Notes under the pieces: model-generated
Seen by the model: only the letters and a program-made list of their open reading frames with translations
Told to the model about the DNA's origin: nothing
Databases searched by the model: none
Part shown: piece after piece, positions 16,960 through 25,178 of the stretch
Position numbering within the stretch: position 1 is the first letter of the stretch
Layout: each line of letters opens with the position of its first letter
Program-made: the position numbers and the translations under genes
Source: Candidatus Buchananbacteria bacterium RIFCSPLOWO2_01_FULL_39_33
GTDB taxonomy: Bacteria; Patescibacteriota; Patescibacteriia; 2-01-FULL-39-33
Assembly: GCA_001817505.1 (NCBI GenBank)
Contig: MHIM01000024.1
Coordinates: 1 to 33,350, forward strand
Length of the DNA stretch: 33,350 nucleotides
Reading direction: 5' to 3'

Positions 16960-18789
16960 GTGGAACTATTATCTTACTGGCGGGAAAAAATAACCAATTT
17001 TTTTTCTTACCAAAAAAAAAGCTTGAGGAAATTCCAAAAGCAGCACCATTTGGATAGACAATTGGTGAGTATTTTAAATAAATCAAAGTTTCCGACTCTG
17101 AGGCAATTACGCTATCTGCCCAAAATCTTAAAGCCTCAAGAGCGCCGGCAAACTAATATTTTATTTATTATTACTTTTACGGCTTGGCTGATTTTTGGCG
17201 TTGCCGGTTATTTTTTGGCCACAACTGCCGTCCCCGCTCCCGGCGGTGAATATATTGAGAGCTTGATTGGTTCGCCCAGATTTGTTAATCCCATTTTAGC
17301 TCAAACCGATGTTGATCGGGATCTAGTCCGCCTGATCTTCTCTGGGCTTTTAAAATATGATGAGCATAGGCAGCTGACTACCGATCTGGCGGAAAGTTAC
17401 GATGTTTCCAGTGATCAGCTGACTTATACTTTTTATTTGAAGAAAAATGTTTTTTGGCAGGATAGCGAAAAATTTGATGCTGATGACGTAGTATTTACAA
17501 TTGCTTCTATTCAGGATCCCGAATTTAACAGCCCGCTGTCCAGAAGCTTTCGAGGCATTATTGCGCAAAAGGTAGATGAGAACACCGTTAATTTCACTTT
17601 AAAAGAACCTTTTGCTCCTTTTTTAGGGCTTTTGACTTTCGGTATTTTACCAGAGCATTTATGGTATTCAATTTCACCGGCTAACGCTAATTTAACGGAA
17701 CTTAATATAGCGCCTATTGGCACTGGCGCCTGGCAATTTGAAAAATCCACCAGAGACAAGACGGGCGTGATTAAATCCTATACTTTAATTAAAAATCCCG
17801 GTTATTATGGCAATCAGCCATATTTAGATAAAATAATTTTTAAATTTTACGGCGATTTTGCTTCGGCTGTTGATGCTTTAAAAAGCAAAAATGTTCAAGG
17901 CCTGGCTTATCTGCCTAAAGAATTCAATGATGATTTTGAGAAATATAAAAATTTGAATTACCATTATCTGGACCAGCCGCAGTACACCGCCTTATTCTTC
18001 AACCAAGAAAACAATGATTTTTTAAAAGCCGATTATGTTAGGCGGGCGATCGCTTTGGCTATCAATAAGGAAATTATAGTTAGAGATATTTTTAATGGCG
18101 AAGGCCGAGTGGCCGACGGTCCCAATTTGCCGGGAGTAGGCATTAATCCGGCTATCAAAAAATACAATTATGATCCCTTGGCAGCCGCCCAACTCTTGGA
18201 AAATAACGGCTGGCAGCTAACTTCTACTACCACCAGCGATGGCTTAACCAAGCAAGTCAGGCAGAAGAAAAATTGGTATCTGGAATTGAAGTTAACAACT
18301 GTTGATCAGCTGGTTAATGTTAAAACCGCCGAACTGATCAAGGCCTCTTTGGAGCAGATCGGTTTTAGCATTAATTTAGACATTGTTGACAAATCCAAGG
18401 TCTTGCAGGAGGTGATTAATACTCGCAATTATGAATCTTTGCTGTTTGCCGAAAATTTAGGAGCTGATCCAGACCCGTTTCCTTTCTGGCATTCTTCGCA
18501 GAATGAATATCCCGGCCTGAACTTAGCAGTTTTTACCAATAAAAAAGTTGATAAATTATTAGAAGATGCCAGAAAGACCAATGATTGGGAGGAGAGGAAA
18601 GAAAAGTATTTAGAATTCCAAAAGATTGTTGCTGAAGAATTACCAGCCATATTTCTTTTTAATGCCACCTATACCTACCCCCAGGATAAAATTATCCAGG
18701 GATTTAACTTAAATAGCATCTCGGTGCCGGCCGATCGTTTTTCCGATTTGCCTCAATGGTTTATAAAAACTAAGCGTGTTTGGCAGTAG
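16960..18789 (+). CDS. Membrane-anchored oligopeptide-type ABC substrate-binding protein (SBP_bac_5)
   Basis: 609 residues. After a basic cytoplasmic N-terminal tail of about 65 residues there is one membrane segment (about 66-88); the rest is a family 5 solute-binding fold: GLLKYDEHRQLTTDLAESYD, DADDVVFTIASI, the GTGAWQFEK region, YVRRAIALAINKE and GVGINP. This is the DppA/OppA/NikA superfamily. No lipobox Cys is present. No permease or ATPase gene is nearby, so its transporter, if any, is elsewhere. The GTG at 16960 is the likely start; an ATG at 16958 is in another frame and soon stops. There is no clear Shine-Dalgarno site, so translational coupling to secG is likely. Substrate unknown. 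Confidence 0.88.
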   Translation: MELLSYWREKITNFFSYQKKSLRKFQKQHHLDRQLVSILNKSKFPTLRQLRYLPKILKPQERRQTNILFIITFTAWLIFGVAGYFLATTAVPAPGGEYIESLIGSPRFVNPILAQTDVDRDLVRLIFSGLLKYDEHRQLTTDLAESYDVSSDQLTYTFYLKKNVFWQDSEKFDADDVVFTIASIQDPEFNSPLSRSFRGIIAQKVDENTVNFTLKEPFAPFLGLLTFGILPEHLWYSISPANANLTELNIAPIGTGAWQFEKSTRDKTGVIKSYTLIKNPGYYGNQPYLDKIIFKFYGDFASAVDALKSKNVQGLAYLPKEFNDDFEKYKNLNYHYLDQPQYTALFFNQENNDFLKADYVRRAIALAINKEIIVRDIFNGEGRVADGPNLPGVGINPAIKKYNYDPLAAAQLLENNGWQLTSTTTSDGLTKQVRQKKNWYLELKLTTVDQLVNVKTAELIKASLEQIGFSINLDIVDKSKVLQEVINTRNYESLLFAENLGADPDPFPFWHSSQNEYPGLNLAVFTNKKVDKLLEDARKTNDWEERKEKYLEFQKIVAEELPAIFLFNATYTYPQDKIIQGFNLNSISVPADRFSDLPQWFIKTKRVWQ

Positions 18790-18871
18790 TTAAAAAATTT
18801 ATAAAGTCCATAAAGTTTGTAAAGTTAATCGATTTTATAACTTTAAAACTTTTAACTTTATGACTAAATTC

Positions 18872-18953
18872 GCCGAAGTGGTGAAATTGGTATACACGTA
18901 CGGTTCAGAGCCGTATAGGGAAACCTGTGTGGGTTCAAGTCCCACCTTCGGCA
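18872..18953 (+). tRNA. tRNA-Leu (anticodon CAG)
   Basis: 82 nt. Acceptor GCCGAAG (18872-18878) pairs with CTTCGGC (18946-18952), discriminator A; CCA is not encoded (CTA follows). D-stem GTG/CAC; anticodon stem TACGG/CCGTA with loop TTCAGAG, anticodon CAG at 18906-18908; class II variable arm with AGG/CCT; T arm GTGGG-TTCAAGT-CCCAC. The long variable arm and CAG identify leucine, reading CUG. Confidence 0.95.
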
Positions 18954-19197
18954 CTATAATAACTCTTAACAATTAACAATTAACTATAGTTTTGAAAATC
19001 TTAAACCAAGGGACTTAAACGGGTTAACGTCCAATCTGCCACTGGCAGATTGTCCGACATTTGTTACGCCTTTGGCGCAGAATCAAACAACTCATCAGTT
19101 GTTAAGCAACTGACTCAAGAGATAATTAAATTATCTCTAAATTAATTAATTTCCTTAATTGGACAGCTATTTCTAGCTGCTATTAACCATTAAATAA
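18954..19197 (+). promoter_or_regulatory. Hairpin-rich leader between tRNA-Leu and the RNase J gene
   Basis: In 244 nt there are at least five short hairpins: AATCTGCC/GGCAGATT (19033-19051), CGCC/GGCG (about 19068), CAGTTG/CAACTG (19096-19112 region), a 21-nt palindrome AGAGATAATT/AATTATCTCT (19118-19138), and CAGCTA/TAGCTG (about 19164-19179). GTCCAAT (19029-19035) can also pair with ATTGGAC (19158-19164), which would exclude the first hairpin. No strong promoter was found. It matches no riboswitch that I recognise. Confidence 0.45.
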
Positions 19198-21141
19198 ATG
19201 ACCAATGAAGAAAAAAGTCGTCAGCCTAGCCAAAACCGACGCCAGCATATCAAATCTCGGGGCCGCTTTTTTTCCAAACACCGGCCGGAACGGCCAGATC
19301 GTTATTCCAAAAGCCGGCCGCTAGCCCGTGAGCCATTAAAGCCAACTTCTCCAACCACCACTCCCAGTTATCAGGATAAAATTTTGGGTAATGCCAATTT
19401 AACTCCTTCAACTGACTTAAAGAAGATAAGTTCCCAATTACCAACTTCTGCCAAGCATTTGGGCGCCCGAAAAGGCGAGGATGTTTTAAAGATTATTCCT
19501 ATCGGCGGTTGTGAGGAAGTCGGCCGCAATATGACCATTTTTGAGTATCGCGATGATATAGTGATTTTAGATATGGGTTTGCAGTTTCCTGAAGAAGACA
19601 TGCCGGGCATTGATTATATTATTCCCAATATTGATTATTTAAAAGGTCGGGAAAAAAATATCCGAGGCGTTATTTTTTCTCACGGCCACTTAGACCATAT
19701 CGGCGCCGCTCCGATTTTGTTGGAAAAATTAGGTTATCCCACGGTCATCGGTCGCAATATGACTTTGGCCATGATCAAGCATCGGCTGGAAGATTATAAA
19801 AAAGATAGCTCTAAAAAGTTAAAAACCATTTTGGTCAATAAAATTACTGATAGATTGAAACTTGGCGCTTTTGGAGTCAGTTTTTTTCAAATTGAGCATT
19901 CAATTATGGATGCGGTCGGCCTTATCTTAAAAACTCCTTATGGCACGATTATTCATCCAGGCGATTGGACGATGGAAAGGGATAAAAATAATCATTCTTT
20001 AATTGATTATCGTTATTTGGCTAATTTACCCAAGCCGAAAATATTAATGTTGGAAAGTTTGGGAGCTATTAATACTAAAACCAGTGTTAGCAGTGAAGAG
20101 ATGAAGAAAAATTTGACTAAAATAATGACTGAAGCCCCCGGGCGCTTGATTATCGGCACCTTTTCCTCGCAGATTGAAAGAATCGGCTGGATTATTGATA
20201 TTGCCCAAAAAATGGGTAAAAAGGTCGCTTTAGACGGCTATAGCATGAAAATGAATGTTGAAATTGCCCAACAGCTCGGCTATATTAAAGCCCATAAAGG
20301 CACCATTATTAAAATTGACCAGGTGGCGGATTATCCCGACAATAAAGTGATAGTTTTATGCACTGGCGCCCAGGGCGAAAGCAATGCGGTTTTATCCCGA
20401 ATAATTGACGGCAGCCATCGGACCATTAAATTGAAAAAACACGATACCATTATTCTATCCTCGTCAATTATTCCTGGTAACGAGAGAACCATCCAGCGGC
20501 TGAAGGATAATTTATACCGCCAGTGTGATAATGTTATTCACGGCAATATCATGGATATCCATGTTTCCGGCCATGGCAACCGCGATGATATCGCTTACTT
20601 CTTAAAGACCGTCAAGCCGGATTATTATATTCCGGTTTATGCTAATCATTACCTATTAAGAGAAGCTGCCAAATTAGCCGAAGGACTGGGCCTTAGAAAA
20701 GACAGAATTTTTGTGCCCAATAACGGCAGTATTATGGAATTTAGTAAAAAAGGCGGTCTGATAAGCAACAAAAAGGCGATAACTGATTATATTTTTGTTG
20801 ACGGCTTAGGTATTTCTGACAGTCATAATGTTATTTTGCGTGACCGCCAGATGATGGCCGCTGATGGCATGTTAGTTATTATTGCCACTATTTCTCGCAA
20901 AACCGGAGAATTGGTGCATAACCCGGATTTAATTTCCCGCGGCTTTGTTTATATGAAGGAAAATAAAAAATTAATTGAAATGACCAGGCAAAAAGCCAGA
21001 AAGATATTAAAAGACCATAACCCCAAAACCGCTCCAGATGAACAGATTATCAGGGAGAAACTAAGAAATGAGATTGGTAAATTCTTGTTTCAAAAAACCG
21101 AGAAACGCCCGATGATTTTACCGGTTATTATAGAAGTATAA
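19198..21141 (+). CDS. rnj: Ribonuclease J (metallo-beta-lactamase/beta-CASP)
   Basis: 647 residues, longer than the usual ~555. The extra part is a basic, probably disordered N-terminal region of about 90 residues (MTNEEKSRQPSQNRRQHIKS onward). The core begins IIPIGGCEEVGRNM and has the zinc site HGHLDH (162-167), the later His/Asp ligands (IHPGDW), the beta-CASP signature (IIGTFSSQIERI) and the C-terminal CHVSGHG-like motif (IHVSGHGNRDD). RNase J has 5' exonuclease and endonuclease activity in RNA turnover and rRNA maturation. The N-terminal tail could bind RNA or partners (inference). ATG 19198 lacks a clear Shine-Dalgarno site. Confidence 0.95.
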   Translation: MTNEEKSRQPSQNRRQHIKSRGRFFSKHRPERPDRYSKSRPLAREPLKPTSPTTTPSYQDKILGNANLTPSTDLKKISSQLPTSAKHLGARKGEDVLKIIPIGGCEEVGRNMTIFEYRDDIVILDMGLQFPEEDMPGIDYIIPNIDYLKGREKNIRGVIFSHGHLDHIGAAPILLEKLGYPTVIGRNMTLAMIKHRLEDYKKDSSKKLKTILVNKITDRLKLGAFGVSFFQIEHSIMDAVGLILKTPYGTIIHPGDWTMERDKNNHSLIDYRYLANLPKPKILMLESLGAINTKTSVSSEEMKKNLTKIMTEAPGRLIIGTFSSQIERIGWIIDIAQKMGKKVALDGYSMKMNVEIAQQLGYIKAHKGTIIKIDQVADYPDNKVIVLCTGAQGESNAVLSRIIDGSHRTIKLKKHDTIILSSSIIPGNERTIQRLKDNLYRQCDNVIHGNIMDIHVSGHGNRDDIAYFLKTVKPDYYIPVYANHYLLREAAKLAEGLGLRKDRIFVPNNGSIMEFSKKGGLISNKKAITDYIFVDGLGISDSHNVILRDRQMMAADGMLVIIATISRKTGELVHNPDLISRGFVYMKENKKLIEMTRQKARKILKDHNPKTAPDEQIIREKLRNEIGKFLFQKTEKRPMILPVIIEV

Positions 21142-21184
21142 TTATTTTTAACTCTAATAAAGAAACCTTATCTTTGGGAAAACA

Positions 21185-21217
21185 AAAACCGCCCCAGAGT
21201 ATCATCGGGGCGGTTTT
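21185..21217 (+). terminator. Rho-independent terminator after the RNase J gene
   Basis: An 11-bp perfect stem AAAACCGCCCC/GGGGCGGTTTT (21185-21195 with 21207-21217) with an 11-nt loop and a T-run. It lies 44 nt after the stop. Being A-rich on the left as well, it could also act on the other strand. Confidence 0.9.
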
Positions 21218-21226
21218 ATAATGTTG

Positions 21227-21270
21227 CTGGCCGAATACCCCTGGCTTTTAAGCCAGGGGATGAAGGCCAG
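21227..21270 (+). repeat. Second solitary IS200-end-like hairpin
   Basis: Outer arms CTGGCC (21227-21232) and GGCCAG (21265-21270) pair perfectly. Inner 10-bp stem CCCCTGGCTT/AAGCCAGGGG with loop TT (21238-21259). The stems are separated by GAATA on the left and ATGAA on the right, the same internal loop as at 4673 and 32869, but with different base pairs in both stems. Confidence 0.75.
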
Positions 21271-21292
21271 TGTGAGAAAAAATATTGTCGGC

Positions 21293-21322
21293 AGTAGAGA
21301 CGGGGCATGCCCCGTCTCTACT
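21293..21322. repeat. Perfect 30-nt palindrome
   Basis: AGTAGAGACGGGGCA followed directly by its complement TGCCCCGTCTCTACT. There is no loop spacer, so it can form a cruciform or hairpin. It is part of the palindrome cluster downstream of the RNase J gene. Confidence 0.95.
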
Positions 21323-21330
21323 AGTCATTC

Positions 21331-21395
21331 TGAATTTGCCCAGACCTGCCTGCCGGCAGGCAGGTACTGCGGTCTAAAGACCGCAGTCAAATTCA
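21331..21395. repeat. Nested palindromes: TGAATTTG arms enclosing two further palindromes
   Basis: TGAATTTG (21331-21338) and CAAATTCA (21388-21395) are inverted. Between them are a perfect 22-nt palindrome ACCTGCCTGCC/GGCAGGCAGGT (21344-21365) and, directly next, ACTGCGGTCT-AA-AGACCGCAGT (21366-21387). The structure suggests successive insertion of small palindromes into an older one. Confidence 0.85.
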
Positions 21396-21426
21396 TTGAA
21401 TCTTAATAGCCCTAATAGAACTTGGT

Positions 21427-24400
21427 TTATGGCAGATCCTGGCTAGCGGCTAGACCGGCTACTTCAGCAGCGGAAAGAGTCCGATTATAAAGGCGGACAT
21501 CGTCAAGACTGCCGTTAAAAGTATCACTTGGGTTTTTAGCGGCGTTCTTGGTGCCGATATAAAGCGGGTCACTAGTAATAGCAATGTTGCCGGTACCGTA
21601 GCTATTTTTTTTCTCCTGGCCGTCAAGGTAAATTCTTAGCCGTTTTTCGGTGGCGCTGTAAGTGGCGGCAATATGGTGCCACTTGCCATCTACTGGCGGC
21701 AGCGGTATTGAGACCGAAGAGTTGACGCCAGATAATTGGAAAATAAGATCTTTACCTTTGTTGGAGTAGAGGCGGTATTGGGTATCGGCTTTGCCGGTGG
21801 TGCCTTTTTCCATCAGGCGCGGATTGCCGCTCCAGCTGGTGGGCTTAACCCAAAGCGCGATTGAAAGCGAACTAGTGGCGTTAAGCGTAGGGTGATTGGG
21901 CACTAAAACATAGGAGCCGGCTGAGCTGGTAAAAGCGTAAGCTCCACCCAGCTGACCGCTGGTAAGATTAACGGCCTGGCCGGTTGCTAAATGGTTATAA
22001 ACTGAAGAGTCAATAACACCTCCGGCTGGGTCGTCATCAAATTTAAGATGAAGCACGGCCGGGGCGGCGGTTGATGATGGTGGTATTTCAATTTCAGTTA
22101 CGCCTATGGTGGTGGTAGCCATAGCAGTTGCTCCCCGATTGTCGGTAACGGTGAGAGCGGCTAGATAAGTGCCGAAGTTATTATAGGTATGGGTTGTAAC
22201 CTGGCCGCTGCCGGTCTGGCCATCGCCATAATCCCAATTATAAGCTGAAATCGTACCATCAGAATCGGTTGAAAGCGAACCGTCAAATTTGACTGTCAGT
22301 GGCGCTGGACCAGCGGCAGTTGAAAGATTTATTTGGGCAACGGGCGGCAGATTGATATCAAGCTCAAAAGCGCCAGCGTCAAGGCCTGTGCTATAAGGGC
22401 GAGTTAGACGATTAAAGTCAAAAGCCAATAAATCCAAGAAATCACTGCTTTTATCAAGATTGATGGCTGGGCTGTTAGAGTCCAGAATACGCAGATTGGC
22501 AATATAGCCAGACACTTCAATTAATCCCTCGGCTACTGATGCCGGGTAGCCTCCAGTCGTGCTATGAGTGTAAGTTGAGCTTTTAACCAATTTCGGATCG
22601 GCTGTCAAACTGCCGGTTTCGCCGGATTTAGTTTGCCAGTCGGTTAAATTATAAGAATTAGAATCGCTTTGGAAGAGCGCTGATTCATTACCGGGGACAT
22701 AATAAATATTATTGCCAAAGGATATAGCTGATAATAACCCGTCATTTTCTAAATAAGCCACTTTAAGTTTACCGGCGTTAGTACTGGTATCTAAAACTAT
22801 GATATTATCCTTAAAAACCAGATCCTGATGGACGCAGCCAAAATTAACATTATTCCACTGGGGGCAAGCCGAGCCGTCAAAATAAAATCGCTGCCAATTA
22901 TCTCCGGGCGAATTGATATTTAGCAGCGCATTAATTCCTCCGGCAGCTGATTTGGTTAAAAAGGTGTTGCCGATTATTTTCAAATGGCGAATCGGCCGCC
23001 ATTCCCAGCTGGCATCGCCGATTTCAAGGCGGCGGGAAGTATAATTAGTGGGAGAAATAAAAAGGTTATTCCTGACAGTGACATTATCGGTAGCCACGAT
23101 TTTAAGCCAGCGTTCAGCATTGGTAAAGACATTGTTTTCTAAGGTAATATATTCTGAACTCATCAGTTTAGGCGTGGTTTCCAGAGCTACTTGGCCGGTA
23201 CTTTTATCAATATTAGCCATCACATTGGAAGAAATTAAAGCTGAACTGTCAGCTGTTTTTAAGAATTCTCGGATATTCCTGCCACTGGGGACAGCCGTCG
23301 GACCTAAAACTAATTGGCCGGTAGTGGTTGGCGTAGCTCCGGTAGTATAGAGGGAGATTTTGGTTGTTAAATTAACCGTATCAATCGCTTCAATTTTAGC
23401 TATTAACTTTTTTCCCGCATAAGTTCCAGCGCCGTCTAAATTAGGAGCTAAGTTAACGTTAATAGGATCAAACCAACCGCTGCTATAGGGCGAATAATTA
23501 TAGTAAGAGTAGTGAGGGGGGCCATAAGCGCCATTAGGAGCGATTTCCACCAAACTGAAATTATAGCGAACACCAGAAGAACCAGCCGGGCAGTTGTGAG
23601 AACCGCCGGCTCGTCCCGAGCCGGCACTTATTGAACTTAGATTGTCTCTCCAACCCAGGAAACGATTACTAACAATTGCCACGTTATTGGTGAAGCGCTT
23701 GGTATCGCCGCCATCTAGGCGCAAAGCAGTTCGGCCGCAAGCTGGCCGGGAAAAAGTATTATTATAAATAAGCGCTTTGTTTAAATAAGGCAGATAGGCG
23801 TCATGATTGCCTGACTGGTCAAGAGTGGAATTGACGAGAGCCAGGCGATCGGCCAAAGCATAGAGCTGGATGCTGGTGAAAGGAGCGGTTGCTTGGCGGT
23901 TGGCAATAATTGAATCAAAAATGAATAAACCGTGCGGGTAAGGTGAAGGATATTGCGAATCCGGCACGCCATCGGCGCTAATGAAGGAATTGTAGGGGTC
24001 ATAACCCTCAACCCTTAAAAATAAAAAATTGCGATTGCCGCCAACCAAATGGATCAGCTGGCTGAAATATTGGGTGGTAGCTGTGCTTTTATTTGATAAG
24101 CCCTCAAAATTCAGGTCAACAAAACCGATGTGCCCGACTCTTCGGGTAAGGCCGTTTAGGTAAGTGAGATTACTGCTGGTTCCCATATATTGGATAATCG
24201 GTTTGGCGCCATCGCCGTAAGCGCTAAAAGAGTAAGAATGGCTGGCTACATTGCCTAAGGTAAAGCTTTTTTGCGCCTCAAATGTTTGGCTGCGCTTGAA
24301 GAGAATTCGGTCGCCGGGCTGGTATAATTTGGCGGCTACTCCGGCAAACGCTTTATCGGCTGTTTGCCAGGCTGTCTGGGGCGAGAGGCCGTCATTGGCA

Positions 24401-24954
24401 TCGTTACCAACCGCCGAGTCAATATAATAGGTTAAGTTGTCGGGCGCTAAGACGGTAATTTCAATTGAAGCCGTTGAAACCTGACCACTACGATTTTTAA
24501 CAGTCAGTTTGGCTGTGTAGGTACCGGGCTGTTCATAGATGTGGGCGCCATTAAAGGCGTGAAGTTCATTAGGATTGCCGTTATAAGCGTTATTATCGCC
24601 AAAGTCCCAAGCGTAATCAATAATCTCATTTCTAGGTAATGATTGCCAGCCCTCCAGGAAAACGGGAAATGGCGCGTAGCCGCGGGTGAGAGTGATGGGC
24701 TGGCCATCTTTGGATTTATGGTTGGCGTAGTTGGTTTGGTACCAAGCGTCTTGGGCGGTATTGGGGTCAGTGATAACTGCCTGTGGCGCAACCGTGGCGA
24801 TGGTTATAAGATTTTTATCAATACTATTATTGATAAAATAACCATAAACTAAAATTCCGCCTATTATTAAAACTGTGGTGATTGTTATCATCACCTTATT
24901 AAGGGTGGATATCTTGGTAAAATAATATTGTTTGGTTAGAATGATTTTTTTCAT
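21427..24954 (-). CDS. Membrane-anchored PKD / beta-helix / PKD / LamG surface protein
   Basis: 1175 residues. One membrane segment at 20-40 (signal anchor) puts the rest outside the cell. PKD domain 1 is at about 86-169 (YAWDFGD, HIYEQPGTYTAKLTV). A long right-handed parallel beta-helix-like region follows (about 176-860), opening YYIDSAVGNDANDGLSPQTA and showing repeated NN-F/NI patterns as in pectate-lyase-type or carbohydrate-active folds. PKD domain 2 is at about 872-960 (YNWDYGDGQTG, HTYNNFGTYLAALTV). A LamG/concanavalin-like domain ends the protein (about 965-1165: WVKPTSW, GKWHHIAATY, GSLDDVRLYNRTLS). It may bind or cleave polysaccharides or mediate contact with a host cell; no catalytic residues can be assigned by eye. 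ATG 24954; no clear Shine-Dalgarno site. Confidence 0.88.
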   Translation of the reverse strand: MKKIILTKQYYFTKISTLNKVMITITTVLIIGGILVYGYFINNSIDKNLITIATVAPQAVITDPNTAQDAWYQTNYANHKSKDGQPITLTRGYAPFPVFLEGWQSLPRNEIIDYAWDFGDNNAYNGNPNELHAFNGAHIYEQPGTYTAKLTVKNRSGQVSTASIEITVLAPDNLTYYIDSAVGNDANDGLSPQTAWQTADKAFAGVAAKLYQPGDRILFKRSQTFEAQKSFTLGNVASHSYSFSAYGDGAKPIIQYMGTSSNLTYLNGLTRRVGHIGFVDLNFEGLSNKSTATTQYFSQLIHLVGGNRNFLFLRVEGYDPYNSFISADGVPDSQYPSPYPHGLFIFDSIIANRQATAPFTSIQLYALADRLALVNSTLDQSGNHDAYLPYLNKALIYNNTFSRPACGRTALRLDGGDTKRFTNNVAIVSNRFLGWRDNLSSISAGSGRAGGSHNCPAGSSGVRYNFSLVEIAPNGAYGPPHYSYYNYSPYSSGWFDPINVNLAPNLDGAGTYAGKKLIAKIEAIDTVNLTTKISLYTTGATPTTTGQLVLGPTAVPSGRNIREFLKTADSSALISSNVMANIDKSTGQVALETTPKLMSSEYITLENNVFTNAERWLKIVATDNVTVRNNLFISPTNYTSRRLEIGDASWEWRPIRHLKIIGNTFLTKSAAGGINALLNINSPGDNWQRFYFDGSACPQWNNVNFGCVHQDLVFKDNIIVLDTSTNAGKLKVAYLENDGLLSAISFGNNIYYVPGNESALFQSDSNSYNLTDWQTKSGETGSLTADPKLVKSSTYTHSTTGGYPASVAEGLIEVSGYIANLRILDSNSPAINLDKSSDFLDLLAFDFNRLTRPYSTGLDAGAFELDINLPPVAQINLSTAAGPAPLTVKFDGSLSTDSDGTISAYNWDYGDGQTGSGQVTTHTYNNFGTYLAALTVTDNRGATAMATTTIGVTEIEIPPSSTAAPAVLHLKFDDDPAGGVIDSSVYNHLATGQAVNLTSGQLGGAYAFTSSAGSYVLVPNHPTLNATSSLSIALWVKPTSWSGNPRLMEKGTTGKADTQYRLYSNKGKDLIFQLSGVNSSVSIPLPPVDGKWHHIAATYSATEKRLRIYLDGQEKKNSYGTGNIAITSDPLYIGTKNAAKNPSDTFNGSLDDVRLYNRTLSAAEVAGLAASQDLP

Positions 24955-25044
24955 ATTATTTATAAGTAATTAAATAAGCCTTTTAATTATGGCATAAGTG
25001 AATACCTTGATATAGTTAGTATAATTATTTGGTTAAGCTAATTT

Positions 25045-25053
25045 ATTATAACA
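25045..25053 (-). promoter_or_regulatory. Possible extended -10 promoter for the PKD/LamG gene
   Basis: TGTTATAAT on the minus strand (25053 to 25045). The -35 region (TTACCG, 17 nt upstream) is weak. It would give a leader of about 85 nt. Other TATAAT-like boxes occur in this AT-rich gap (for example CATAAT at 24991-24986 with TGC in front), so the choice is uncertain. Confidence 0.4.
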
Positions 25054-25128
25054 TAAAAAAATAAGACCGGTAATTAGGTTGGCGGTCAATATATATTCTC
25101 CAAGTTAATTTTCAAATAGAGGAAATAA

Positions 25129-25178
25129 ATTTAATCAAAAGCCGGCAGCGCTTTAGCGCTGCCGGCTTTTGATTAAAT
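25129..25178 (-). terminator. Terminator with 24-bp perfect stem after the SpeD-like gene
   Basis: Left arm 25129-25152 and right arm 25155-25178 are perfect complements with only TT between them. The GC core is GCCGGCAGCGCT, flanked by A/T-rich ends that provide U-runs on either strand. It abuts the stop codon of the SpeD-like gene (25179) with no gap. Confidence 0.85.

Noticed and set aside
21221-21406. 61-codon plus-strand ORF downstream of the RNase J gene
   Set aside because: It consists entirely of palindromic repeats (IS200-type end and nested palindromes).
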